A DNA stretch of 14,997 nucleotides, taken from positions 1 through 14,997 of the forward strand of contig CBDUXT010000119.1 in assembly GCA_965371245.1 (NCBI GenBank), written 5' to 3'. The position numbers and the translations under genes were made by a program. Source of the DNA: CBDUXT01 sp965371245. Lineage in GTDB: Bacteria > Planctomycetota > Phycisphaerae > UBA1845. This document shows, one piece after another, positions 1 to 6,232 of this stretch; position 1 is the first letter of the stretch, and the number at the start of each line of letters is the position of its first letter. The notes beneath the pieces were generated by a model that saw only the letters and a program-made list of their open reading frames with translations, was not told the DNA's origin and searched no databases.

Positions 1-34
1 CGGTGCAAACTGAAGTCCGTGTATCCGAACATTA

Positions 35-68
35 AGGTGTGACAAAGCACTAGTGTAGGGTCACACCT
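35..68. repeat. Inverted repeat (9-bp arms), possible terminator or operator
   Basis: The arms AGGTGTGAC (35-43) and GTCACACCT (60-68) are perfectly complementary around a 16-base loop. A further 6-bp pairing (AAACTG at 7-12 with CAGTTT at 69-74) brackets it. The right side is followed by a short T run (GTTTTC), so it could end a transcript entering from the left edge. It could also be an operator. The TGTGA/TCACA halves are too far apart for a CRP site. Confidence 0.4.
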
Positions 69-268
69 CAGTTTTCGGGTTCAGACCCACACCGTGTTGT
101 GTGCTACTGCTTTTACGCAGTGCCGATCGCGGCTTTCGTGGAAGCCACTCACTGCTCAAGAGCAGTGGCGCACCCGCAGATTCAGGCGTGGTGATACACC
201 AGCGGGTCTCGTCGCCGAGTACCGCCTCCGCCGGGTCCGTGACACTTCCCGCGGACCTGGGACGATGA

Positions 269-368
269 GTCAGAGCCGCAGGCGCCAGCCCGCGGACCCG
301 TGCGTCATCATGCCACCGGGCTCGCGCCCGCCGGCCAGCCGGTTCTACCGGTGCTCTGAAAACTGCCC
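269..368 (+). repeat. Dispersed palindromic repeat, family B, copy 1
   Basis: Bases 269-297 match 11943-11971 at 26 of 29 positions, and bases 351-368 match 12030-12047 at 17 of 18. The spacing between the two blocks is similar (82 and 87 bases). The first block folds as a hairpin with arms CCGCAGGC and GCCCGCGG. The middle part differs between copies. This looks like a REP-like intergenic repeat unit; function unknown. Confidence 0.6.
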
Positions 369-580
369 AATACCGATTCTGTCACGCACCCGCCTCCGCC
401 GGACTTGCCCGCTTCGCCTTCTTCCTCTAGATTCATCGGTGTGGACGACGATAGAAGATTCGGCCGGGTAGGCCCTGTATCCGCCTGGGCGGTGTTCGCT
501 CGAAGGCGTCGCCTGTCGCCGTTGGTCCAGCCAAGCCCCACGGCCTGTTAGGCTAGCCACCCGATCGCGGTAGGTGCCCC

Positions 581-1798
581 TTGCAGTTTCAGATTGAGAG
601 TGAGTTTGAAAAACTCGAGGCGGTTCTCGTCCATCGCCCGGGCGTGGAGATCGATCGGCTCACGCATGACAACATGCGGCGGTTCCTGTTCGAGGACGTC
701 CCCTACCTGCGTCGCATGCAGGAGGAGCACGATGCCTTCGTCGGCCGCCTCCGAGACAGCGGTGTCGAAGTCGTCTTTTTACGAGACCTGCTGTGCGACG
801 TTCTCCGTGATGATGCGGCTCGCAAGGTTCTGCTTGAGAGTGTGTGCCGAACGGCCGGGGTGCCGGCCATCGCCGAAGACTTGGGCAGCCTGAGCGCATG
901 GAACATCGAGGCGCTTGCGGACATCCTGCTCGGCGGCGTCACGGCGGCCGAGTATGCCGATGCCACCGGCCGTCGCGTTGGGTCCACGGCGGCTGACGAC
1001 TCGTTCCTGCTGCCGCCGGTGCCCAACGCCTACTTCAGCCGCGACCCGGCCGTGGTTGTTGGCGGCGCGGCCATCTCCTCGAAGATGCACTACCGGGAGC
1101 GCATTCGCGAGACGCTGTTGGTGCGCTGTGTTCTGGAGAACCACCCCGAGTTTCGAGCCAACCACATCGTCTACGGCGGCTCCGACGAACCGACGGAGGA
1201 TCGCCCCTACGCGATCGAGGGCGGCGATGTCCTCGTTTTGTCAGCGGATGCCCTACTCGTCGGCTGCAGCGAACGCACGCGAAGCGAGACCATTGAGCGG
1301 CTGGCCGGCAAGTGTTTCCAGCTTGGGCACATCAAGCGCGTCTACGAGATTCCCGTTCCCAGTGAGCGGGCGTTCATGCATCTCGACACGGTGTTCACGA
1401 TTCTCGATCGCGGCAAGGTGCTGTGGTTCCCCGAGGTGATGGAGAACGTGCGGTACGTTGAACGGTACGAGGCCGACGACGCGGGCATGGTCCGCCGCAC
1501 GCGGGAAACGCGAAGCTTCCAGGACGTTCTTCGCGACGAGTTCGGCTGCGACCTGACCATCATGGACACGGCCGGTGGTCGTAAGCCGTTTGCCGCGCGC
1601 GAGCAACGGATGGACGGCTCGAACGCGCTGGCCATCGCGCCGAGTGTGGCCATCACCTATGAACGCAACGAACACACGACCCGCGAGCTCGAGGCCCACG
1701 GCGTGACCTGCCTGGGGATTGACGACTCCGAACTGGTCCGCGGACTTGGCGGACCAAGGTGTATGACCATGCCGCTACGCCGGGCGATTGGTTCGTAG
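581..1798 (+). CDS. arcA: Arginine deiminase
   Basis: Hydrolyses L-arginine to L-citrulline and ammonia, the first step of the cytoplasmic arginine deiminase pathway. The 405-residue length is normal for the family. Guanidine-modifying catalytic motifs are all visible: FSRDP (Asp155), EGGD (Glu213, Asp216), MHLDT (His267, Asp269) and the C-terminal GGPRCMTMP with the nucleophile Cys394. The N-terminal FLFEDVPYLRRMQEEHDAF block is also typical. The start is TTG at 581, with AGGTG four bases upstream; the next in-frame Met is residue 32, inside conserved sequence, so TTG is strongly preferred. It stands alone on the plus strand and faces the other pathway genes, which lie on the minus strand beyond a toxin-antitoxin block. 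An amidinotransferase is unlikely given the ADI-type motif spacing. Confidence 0.95.
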   Translation: MQFQIESEFEKLEAVLVHRPGVEIDRLTHDNMRRFLFEDVPYLRRMQEEHDAFVGRLRDSGVEVVFLRDLLCDVLRDDAARKVLLESVCRTAGVPAIAEDLGSLSAWNIEALADILLGGVTAAEYADATGRRVGSTAADDSFLLPPVPNAYFSRDPAVVVGGAAISSKMHYRERIRETLLVRCVLENHPEFRANHIVYGGSDEPTEDRPYAIEGGDVLVLSADALLVGCSERTRSETIERLAGKCFQLGHIKRVYEIPVPSERAFMHLDTVFTILDRGKVLWFPEVMENVRYVERYEADDAGMVRRTRETRSFQDVLRDEFGCDLTIMDTAGGRKPFAAREQRMDGSNALAIAPSVAITYERNEHTTRELEAHGVTCLGIDDSELVRGLGGPRCMTMPLRRAIGS

Positions 1799-1907
1799 GC
1801 TGGGTGGAGTCGGAGCCAACCGCACCAGATGATGGCCCGCAACATCCACACGAGCGTGGCGCGCACCGACATGGCTCACATGCGTTCGTATTCGAGGGAC
1901 TTTCTAC

Positions 1908-1943
1908 TTGCGGCCGACGTTTTTTGTGTGTACAATCTAGTCG
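1908..1943 (+). promoter_or_regulatory. Sigma70-like promoter of the RHH/DUF6941/toxin operon
   Basis: A TTGCGG box (1908-1913) lies exactly 17 bases from a TACAAT box (1931-1936). The predicted transcription start, about seven bases after the -10, falls at 1943-1944, on the ATG of the next gene. No Shine-Dalgarno is present before that ATG, which fits a leaderless mRNA. The -10 overlaps a palindromic TGTACA (1929-1934), a possible site for autoregulation by the DNA-binding protein encoded next. Confidence 0.6.
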
Positions 1944-2198
1944 ATGACTAAGCGAGGGAGGCCGAAGAAATCGGATCACGAGAAGCGCTGGCAACGGCTG
2001 GACTTGCGTGTATCCGAAGCTGAAAAGGAAGCGTTCAGGCTGGCAGCCGAGAACGCAGGGCAAGACTTGTCGGTCTGGATACGGATTCAACTGCATCGAT
2101 CGCTGAGCGACACAATATCGGGCGCAACCAGCACTGAAGAACAGAATGACAGCAACACAAGTGAAGCCAACTCCAATCGCATTGGTCCTCTGCGATAA
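1944..2198 (+). CDS. Small ribbon-helix-helix-like DNA-binding protein
   Basis: An 84-residue protein with a basic N-terminus (TKRGRPKK, an AT-hook-like GRP motif) followed by a segment around residues 18-53 that reads like a CopG/Arc-type ribbon-helix-helix: a short strand (RLDLRVS), a helix (EAEKEAFRLAAENAG) and a second helix (LSVWIRIQLHRSL). The tail from about residue 55 is polar and probably disordered. It is the first gene of a tightly overlapping four-gene set and lies immediately after a sigma70-like promoter with no ribosome binding site. Such proteins often act as autorepressors or antitoxins; here an autoregulatory role for the operon is inferred. Base composition is clearly less GC-rich than the arc genes, which suggests acquisition. 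Confidence 0.7.
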   Translation: MTKRGRPKKSDHEKRWQRLDLRVSEAEKEAFRLAAENAGQDLSVWIRIQLHRSLSDTISGATSTEEQNDSNTSEANSNRIGPLR

Positions 2199-2562
2199 CA
2201 TTTACCAAGAGCCGGGAGGGAAAACGGCCTTGGTTGGATTGTTTAGTCGTATCGAAGCGCAAACGTTCCCAGTTACACATCCACGGTTGGCTGTGTTTGC
2301 TTCGGTTACCGGGCTGCGCAGGGGATCGAGAGCCAAGCTCGAAATTGTACACGGCGAAGACGATCGAGTGATCGTTTGGGCCGAAGGACCGTTTCCTGAT
2401 GAAGCGGATCCGTCAACGACAGTGGACATGCATTTCACTTTTAACAACGTTGTTTTTTCTGAGCCGGGAACCCACTTTCTCCGCTTCTGGGGCAACGATC
2501 ATCTGATCATGATGAGGCCTTTCGTGCTCGATCGCATCATACGCCCGAAGGAGACGACATGA
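2146..2562 (+). CDS. DUF6941-like protein of unknown function
   Basis: A 138-residue protein. The opening ALVLCDNIYQEPGGKTALVG and the closing pattern of a beta-rich domain (FNNVVFSEPGTHFLRFWGND, then a final RPFVLDRI strand) match my memory of the DUF6941 family, small all-beta proteins common in environmental bacteria. Function is not known to me. The frame overlaps the preceding gene by 53 bases; ATG 2146 has no strong Shine-Dalgarno, and in-frame GTG (2161) and TTG (2182) are alternative starts that still overlap, so translation is probably coupled. Its stop overlaps the next start in an ATGA. The gene is about 45-50% GC in places, lower than the flanks. It has no signal peptide and is likely cytoplasmic. 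Confidence 0.75.
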   Translation: MTATQVKPTPIALVLCDNIYQEPGGKTALVGLFSRIEAQTFPVTHPRLAVFASVTGLRRGSRAKLEIVHGEDDRVIVWAEGPFPDEADPSTTVDMHFTFNNVVFSEPGTHFLRFWGNDHLIMMRPFVLDRIIRPKETT

Positions 2563-2774
2563 CTCAACAGATTGAACCCATCCCCGCTGGTGTCGTGACC
2601 GAGGCTGATCTTCAGACGCAGACTGTCTACAGGCGGTGCTTCAGAACGATCGTGCATCCCGCGGACGCCTCGACAGTTGATCAGATGAACGCCATCGAGG
2701 TCTCCGGAACGCTGGATTTCTGGAATGACCCCGAGGAAGATCTGTATACAGAGAAAGACGGAGATGCCGTTTGA
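2559..2774 (+). CDS. Small acidic protein, probable antitoxin of a MazEF/PemIK-type pair
   Basis: A 71-residue protein encoded directly before a MazF-type toxin gene. The start ATG 2559 overlaps the preceding stop (ATGA) and has an excellent AAGGAG ribosome binding site five bases upstream (2548-2553). The C-terminal part (FWNDPEEDLYTEKDGDAV) is acidic and resembles the tails of small proteins that accompany MazF-family toxins; such tails typically thread into the toxin's RNA-binding groove. No clear AbrB or ribbon-helix-helix DNA-binding fold is visible, so DNA binding may be supplied by the protein encoded at 1944-2198. It overlaps the toxin gene by 11 bases. The antitoxin role is inferred from position, size and charge. 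Confidence 0.65.
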   Translation: MTQQIEPIPAGVVTEADLQTQTVYRRCFRTIVHPADASTVDQMNAIEVSGTLDFWNDPEEDLYTEKDGDAV

Positions 2775-3108
2775 CCCTGGACGGATAATCCTGGTGAGCT
2801 ACCCTTTCACGGACCAAACTGGCGCGAAACTCCGCCCCGCGCTGGTCATTTCGGGCGCCAAATTCAATGCTGGGGAAGACTTCGTGGCCGTGCCGCTAAG
2901 CTCTCGCGTCGAAGAACCGAGCACGTTTGGATTTGTCATCTCTGACACGGACAACTACTTCGCCGATACAGGGTTGCGCCGTGCATCGACTGTAAAATGG
3001 TCGAAGCCCATGACGATTAGCAGACGCGTAGTCCAAAGACAACTCGGAATCATCCCGGACGACGTGCTCAAACAGATACGGCAGCGGTTGTGTTCCATGT
3101 TTTCATGA
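2764..3108 (+). CDS. MazF/PemK-family toxin (mRNA endoribonuclease)
   Basis: A 114-residue protein with the family signature near the N-terminus: PFDPGRIILVSYPFTDQTG, then KLRPALVIS and FVAVPLSSR. Arg24 and the Ser46/Ser47 position correspond to the catalytic Arg and Thr/Ser of MazF-type sequence-specific RNases. ATG 2764 is preferred over the in-frame ATG 2725, because the family begins with this MPF.PG.I pattern and the upstream codons only shadow the antitoxin gene. The start lies inside the antitoxin gene (11-base overlap) with GGAG touching the ATG, so translational coupling is likely. The length is complete and the key residues are present, so the toxin is probably active. It is the last gene of the block starting at 1944. 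Confidence 0.88.
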   Translation: MPFDPGRIILVSYPFTDQTGAKLRPALVISGAKFNAGEDFVAVPLSSRVEEPSTFGFVISDTDNYFADTGLRRASTVKWSKPMTISRRVVQRQLGIIPDDVLKQIRQRLCSMFS

Positions 3109-3197
3109 TCCAGGTCGTGTTGCGCCACCGCGATCGTTCCGCGCGTCTTGCAAGCCCAGTCCAACGCCGGGTGACGGGTACGTAGCCTGCCTTTGCC

Positions 3198-3710
3198 CTA
3201 GGATCCGCCGGGTCGCTTCGACGGGACTCCAATGATGTCCGCCGGCATCCATTTGCCCGGCCTGTCCCACATTCTATGTTGGAGGGGATCCTGCAATGGC
3301 TTGTACCGAATCTTGCGATCGATGCCGCGGCGAAGCCGCCGCCACTCAATGATTTGGCGCTTGGCAGCTTCAAGATCTAGAAGGAACCGCGAATTCAGCT
3401 CCCAGGACTGAAGTGGATCCAAGTCGCCGGCCGCATCCATCTGAGTGAGAAGGTTGAGGCACGCTGCCCGGGCGGGGGATGGGTTTGGTCGTCTAAGTTC
3501 GGCGCGGCAGATGTCGGCCGCCCCGTGGCGCTGGCGTGCGCTCAGTCTGCCCGATCCACAGCGTTGTTCGAGCTCTTCGACGGCGACGTCGGAGCCATGC
3601 CGAGCAAGGACGGCGACGACGCGATTCGGGTAATGCTCGATAGGACGGACCTCCTCGAGCCAGCCACGGAAGAGCACCAGTCCGGTGACGAGCATCAATG
3701 ACTCAACCAT
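3198..3710 (-). CDS. Hypothetical protein
   Basis: A probable protein of about 170 residues that I do not recognise. It opens with a hydrophobic stretch (MVESLMLVTGLVLFRGW), continues with a mixed helical middle and ends with a very basic segment (IIEWRRLRRGIDRKIRYK). The ATG at 3710 is preferred because a GGAG lies nine bases upstream; an in-frame ATG at 3725 has no ribosome binding site. It is downstream of, and co-oriented with, carbamate kinase but separated by about 150 bases. The balanced amino acid composition argues for a real gene, but without family recognition it could be spurious. Confidence 0.5.
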   Translation of the reverse strand: MVESLMLVTGLVLFRGWLEEVRPIEHYPNRVVAVLARHGSDVAVEELEQRCGSGRLSARQRHGAADICRAELRRPNPSPARAACLNLLTQMDAAGDLDPLQSWELNSRFLLDLEAAKRQIIEWRRLRRGIDRKIRYKPLQDPLQHRMWDRPGKWMPADIIGVPSKRPGGS

Positions 3711-3860
3711 GTCGGTATGCTCCATCTGGCTGTTCGCAGCGTCGGCCCGCCGCCCCCGAAACCACCCGTGACCGCAAAGCCCTCCCCCGTAGTATACGAC
3801 ATTCAGGACGGGAAGTTGGTCAGCAATATGGGAATTGGGCGCACCGGAGCCGGAAATGCG

Positions 3861-4817
3861 TCAGCGGCTGATGCACGTTCCCGTGCGGCCTGCCAGGGCG
3901 TCGGCGGCTCGCTCGAGCGGGCCGATGACGACGCGGCCATCGGGCTTGCTTGTGGCCGACAGAAAGTTGATCGCCCCCTCGATCTTGGGGCCCATCGAAC
4001 CGGGTGGGAACTGCCCGTCGGCCATCCATTGCTTGGCCTGGTCCAGGGTCATGCGGTCGAGCGCTTGTTCATCCGACCGCCCGTGATTGAGGCTCACCCG
4101 ATCCACGTTGGTGAGAATCATCAACACGTCGGCCTCCAACTCGGTCGCTAGAACGGCGCTGGCCAGGTCCTTGTCGATCACGGCGCGAACACCGGACAGC
4201 CCGTTTTCCGAGTCGCGCACGACGGGTATTCCGCCGCCGCCGCAGGTCACCAGCAGGTCGCCGGCCTCGACCGCGCGACGGATCAGCTCGATCTCCTGAA
4301 TCTTACGCGGCGCGGGCGAGGGAACCACGCGTCGATAGGTACCCGGCGAAACCTCGTGGGTCTGCCAGCCCTCCTCGCGGGCGAGGCGCTGGGCATCGTC
4401 GATCGTCAGGCGCCGCCCGATCGGCTTGGTGGGGTTGGCGAAGGCGGGATCGTCCCGATCGACCTCGATGGTGGTGACGATCGTCGTCACCGCGCGGGGG
4501 TTGCCGCGGTTGGCCAACTCGTTCATCACCGCCTGGGCGATCATGTAGCCCATGCCGCCCTGCACGTGGGCGACGGCGACTTCCATCGGAAGCGGATAGA
4601 CCACGCCCGACGCGGCGAGGTTGCGCAACAGAAAGTTGCCGATCTGTGGTCCGTTGCCGTGCGTGATGACGAGTTGGTGACCCTCTTCGACGAGCGTCAC
4701 CAGCGACTCGGCCGTCCGGCACGAGTTGGTGAACTGCTCACCGACGTTCCCTTCCTGGCTGGAGCGCGAGATGGCGTTGCCACCCAATGCCACGACAATC
4801 AAGGATCGATCTGCCAT
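3861..4817 (-). CDS. arcC: Carbamate kinase
   Basis: Transfers phosphate from carbamoyl phosphate to ADP, giving ATP, ammonia and CO2, the energy-yielding step of arginine fermentation. The 318 residues show the full amino-acid-kinase signature of the family: VVALGGNA (residues 8-15), THGNGPQIG (52-60), YRRVVPSPAP (161-170), TCGGGGIPVV (191-200), AVIDKDLAS (212-220) and FPPGSMGPKIEGA (270-282). A GGAG ribosome binding site lies five bases before the ATG. It follows ornithine carbamoyltransferase on the same strand, but a 446-base gap with strong palindromes separates them, so it may have its own promoter. In the reverse direction it could supply carbamoyl phosphate, but alongside arcA the catabolic role is more likely. 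Confidence 0.95.
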   Translation of the reverse strand: MADRSLIVVALGGNAISRSSQEGNVGEQFTNSCRTAESLVTLVEEGHQLVITHGNGPQIGNFLLRNLAASGVVYPLPMEVAVAHVQGGMGYMIAQAVMNELANRGNPRAVTTIVTTIEVDRDDPAFANPTKPIGRRLTIDDAQRLAREEGWQTHEVSPGTYRRVVPSPAPRKIQEIELIRRAVEAGDLLVTCGGGGIPVVRDSENGLSGVRAVIDKDLASAVLATELEADVLMILTNVDRVSLNHGRSDEQALDRMTLDQAKQWMADGQFPPGSMGPKIEGAINFLSATSKPDGRVVIGPLERAADALAGRTGTCISR

Positions 4818-4890
4818 ATCAACTCCGCATCCAGTATTGTGCCGCTTTCCGTTGCCATCCCCTTAGGCTCGCGCGACCGAGCCCCGAGTC

Positions 4891-5115
4891 GGTCGGGTCA
4901 TCGACCCGGCATTCCTCCGCACGAATATCCCATCCCAGTACGTTGGCATGTGTTTCACGAGACCTTCGCGCATTCTTTTCCACCGACACATTCCTCTGCC
5001 CACTTATCACACATCGATGCGCGCCGTTACTTCGCAATTCAACCGCGCGAGTGCTCCGCCGCACATCCGTACGACGTCGAACATAGCCGAGCGGTGCCGG
5101 GTCGATGACCCGACC
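4891..5115. repeat. Pair of perfect 20-bp inverted repeats bounding 225 bp
   Basis: Bases 4891-4910 (GGTCGGGTCATCGACCCGGC) are the exact reverse complement of 5096-5115. Each arm is itself a small hairpin (CGGGTC, loop, GACCCG). The 185-base interior contains no gene. This is compatible with a small non-autonomous element with terminal inverted repeats, or two oppositely oriented copies of a short palindromic repeat. No target-site duplication is evident at the outer edges. Confidence 0.6.
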
Positions 5116-5137
5116 TACCGGCTTGTCTTCGCGAGTT

Positions 5138-5207
5138 AGCCGAGCCGCGCCCGTGAGGGAGCGGGCCATTCGAGGCATTCCCGCTCCCTCACGGTCGCGG
5201 CTCGGTT
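5138..5207. repeat. Large hairpin, dispersed repeat family A (possible terminator of the OTC gene)
   Basis: Two 28-base arms (5138-5165 and 5180-5207) pair at 26 of 28 positions around a 14-base loop. The core of one arm reads CCGAGCCGCGCCCG followed by TGAGGGAGCGGG. Related arms occur at 7741-7767 and 9852-9864, so this is a repeat family rather than a unique terminator. It lies 56 bases past the ornithine carbamoyltransferase stop and would form a very stable RNA hairpin that could end or protect that transcript, although no T tract follows on the minus strand. Confidence 0.75.
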
Positions 5208-5263
5208 AAGAACAACCCATCGAATCGCGCGCGTCCACGCACTCGGTGTTCTGTAATAGGTTG

Positions 5264-6205
5264 CTACCTGGCCGACCATTGTAACAGGTGGACCATCAGC
5301 GCGTTCTGGGCGTGCATGCGGTTTTCGGCCTGGTCGAAGATGGCGCTGTTGGGCAGGCGGGAGGTTTCGTAATCGATTTCGTCGCCGTAGTGCGCCGGCA
5401 GGCAGTGGAGGACAACCGCGTCCGATTTGGCACGCTTCATGGTCTCGGCGTCGATTCGATAGTCGCGGAACACCTTCTTGCGAGCATCGACCTCCGCCTC
5501 CTGCCCCATCGAGGTCCAGACATCGGTGTACAGGACGTCCGCGCCCTCGACGGCCGACAGGTCGTTCGTAACTATGATCTTCGATGCGGTCGTCTTGGCG
5601 ATCGCTTGCGAGCGCCGTGTCACCTCCTCCGCGGGTTCGAAGCCTTTGGGCGTTACGATGGTCATGTGCATGCCGACTTGCGCCGCCCCGAGCATCAGCG
5701 AATGGGCGACGTTGTTCCCCTCGCCGATGAAGCACATCGTGATCCCCTCCAACGTGCCCTTGCGCTCGAGCACCGTCTGGAAGTCCGCGAGGATCTGGCA
5801 AGGATGCTCGAGGTCGCTCAGACCGTTGATGACCGGCACGGTGGCATACTGGGCAAGGTCGGCGACGATGTCGTGCCCGAAGACCCGTGCCATGATGATG
5901 TCGGCGTATCGCGACAGCACGAGGGCGATGTCCTCGGTGGTCTCGCGTTTGCCCAGGCTGATGTCGGTGGGTGCTAGATAGATGGCATGCCCGCCGAGCT
6001 TGGTCATGCCCGTCTCAAAGGACACACGTGTCCGCAACGACGGCTTTTGGAAGATCATCGCCAGCGTCTTGCCGCGCATGGGCTGCCAGCCGGCGTTGTA
6101 GCCGTTTTTCCTCAGCTTTTGCGCGGTAGTGAGAACCGTTCCGATCTCATCGCGGGAGAGGTCCAGCACGGACAGGAAATGGCGCTTGGGACGCTCGCTA
6201 TTCAA
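5264..6205 (-). CDS. argF: Ornithine carbamoyltransferase
   Basis: Interconverts ornithine plus carbamoyl phosphate with citrulline plus phosphate in the cytoplasm. The 313 residues carry the carbamoyl phosphate loop KPSLRTRVSFE (residues 54-64), HPCQ (134-137), the ornithine loop DVWTSMG (228-234) and HCLPAH (267-272). The usual STRTR is SLRTR here, a common variant. The start is TTG at 6205 with GGGAG eight bases upstream; the next in-frame Met is residue 43, inside the conserved domain, so TTG is the start. The gene begins 27 bases after the ornithine aminotransferase stop, indicating one operon. Sequence alone does not separate the anabolic (ArgF) from the catabolic (ArcB) form. Neighbouring arcA and arcC favour a catabolic role, while the short length and motif style resemble ArgF. 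Confidence 0.93.
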   Translation of the reverse strand: MNSERPKRHFLSVLDLSRDEIGTVLTTAQKLRKNGYNAGWQPMRGKTLAMIFQKPSLRTRVSFETGMTKLGGHAIYLAPTDISLGKRETTEDIALVLSRYADIIMARVFGHDIVADLAQYATVPVINGLSDLEHPCQILADFQTVLERKGTLEGITMCFIGEGNNVAHSLMLGAAQVGMHMTIVTPKGFEPAEEVTRRSQAIAKTTASKIIVTNDLSAVEGADVLYTDVWTSMGQEAEVDARKKVFRDYRIDAETMKRAKSDAVVLHCLPAHYGDEIDYETSRLPNSAIFDQAENRMHAQNALMVHLLQWSAR

Positions 6206-6232
6206 TCCTGTTGCTCCCGGCTATCCGCCGTG

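Larger units (their letters stand above)
1..580. other. Gene-free stretch upstream of arcA
   Basis: I see no convincing protein gene here. The longest open frame (94-471, +) has a low-complexity Arg/Ser/Pro/Thr composition, no ribosome binding site and runs through a dispersed repeat, so I do not call it. The stretch holds a hairpin at 35-68, a dispersed palindromic repeat at 269-368, and the leader of arcA. No clear sigma70 promoter or Fnr/ArgR-type operator was recognised upstream of arcA. Confidence 0.6.
4818..5263. other. Gene-free stretch between arcC and the OTC gene, rich in palindromes
   Basis: No plausible gene is seen in any frame. The stretch contains a pair of perfect 20-bp inverted repeats (4891-4910 and 5096-5115), a 6-bp hairpin at 4875-4894 (GACCGA/TCGGTC), and a large hairpin at 5138-5207 that belongs to a dispersed repeat family. 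It must also hold the leader of arcC on the minus strand, but no convincing promoter was recognised. Confidence 0.6.

Noticed and set aside
35..68. CRP/Fnr-like operator reading of the TGTGA/TCACA halves
   Set aside because: The half-sites are 18 bases apart, too far for CRP or Fnr; kept only as an inverted repeat.
94..471. Open frame of 125 codons before arcA
   Set aside because: Arg/Ser/Pro/Thr-rich composition, no ribosome binding site, and it reads through a dispersed repeat.
2725..2763. Upstream ATG extension of the MazF-type toxin
   Set aside because: The extra 13 residues only shadow the antitoxin gene; the family begins at the MPFDPG residues from 2764.
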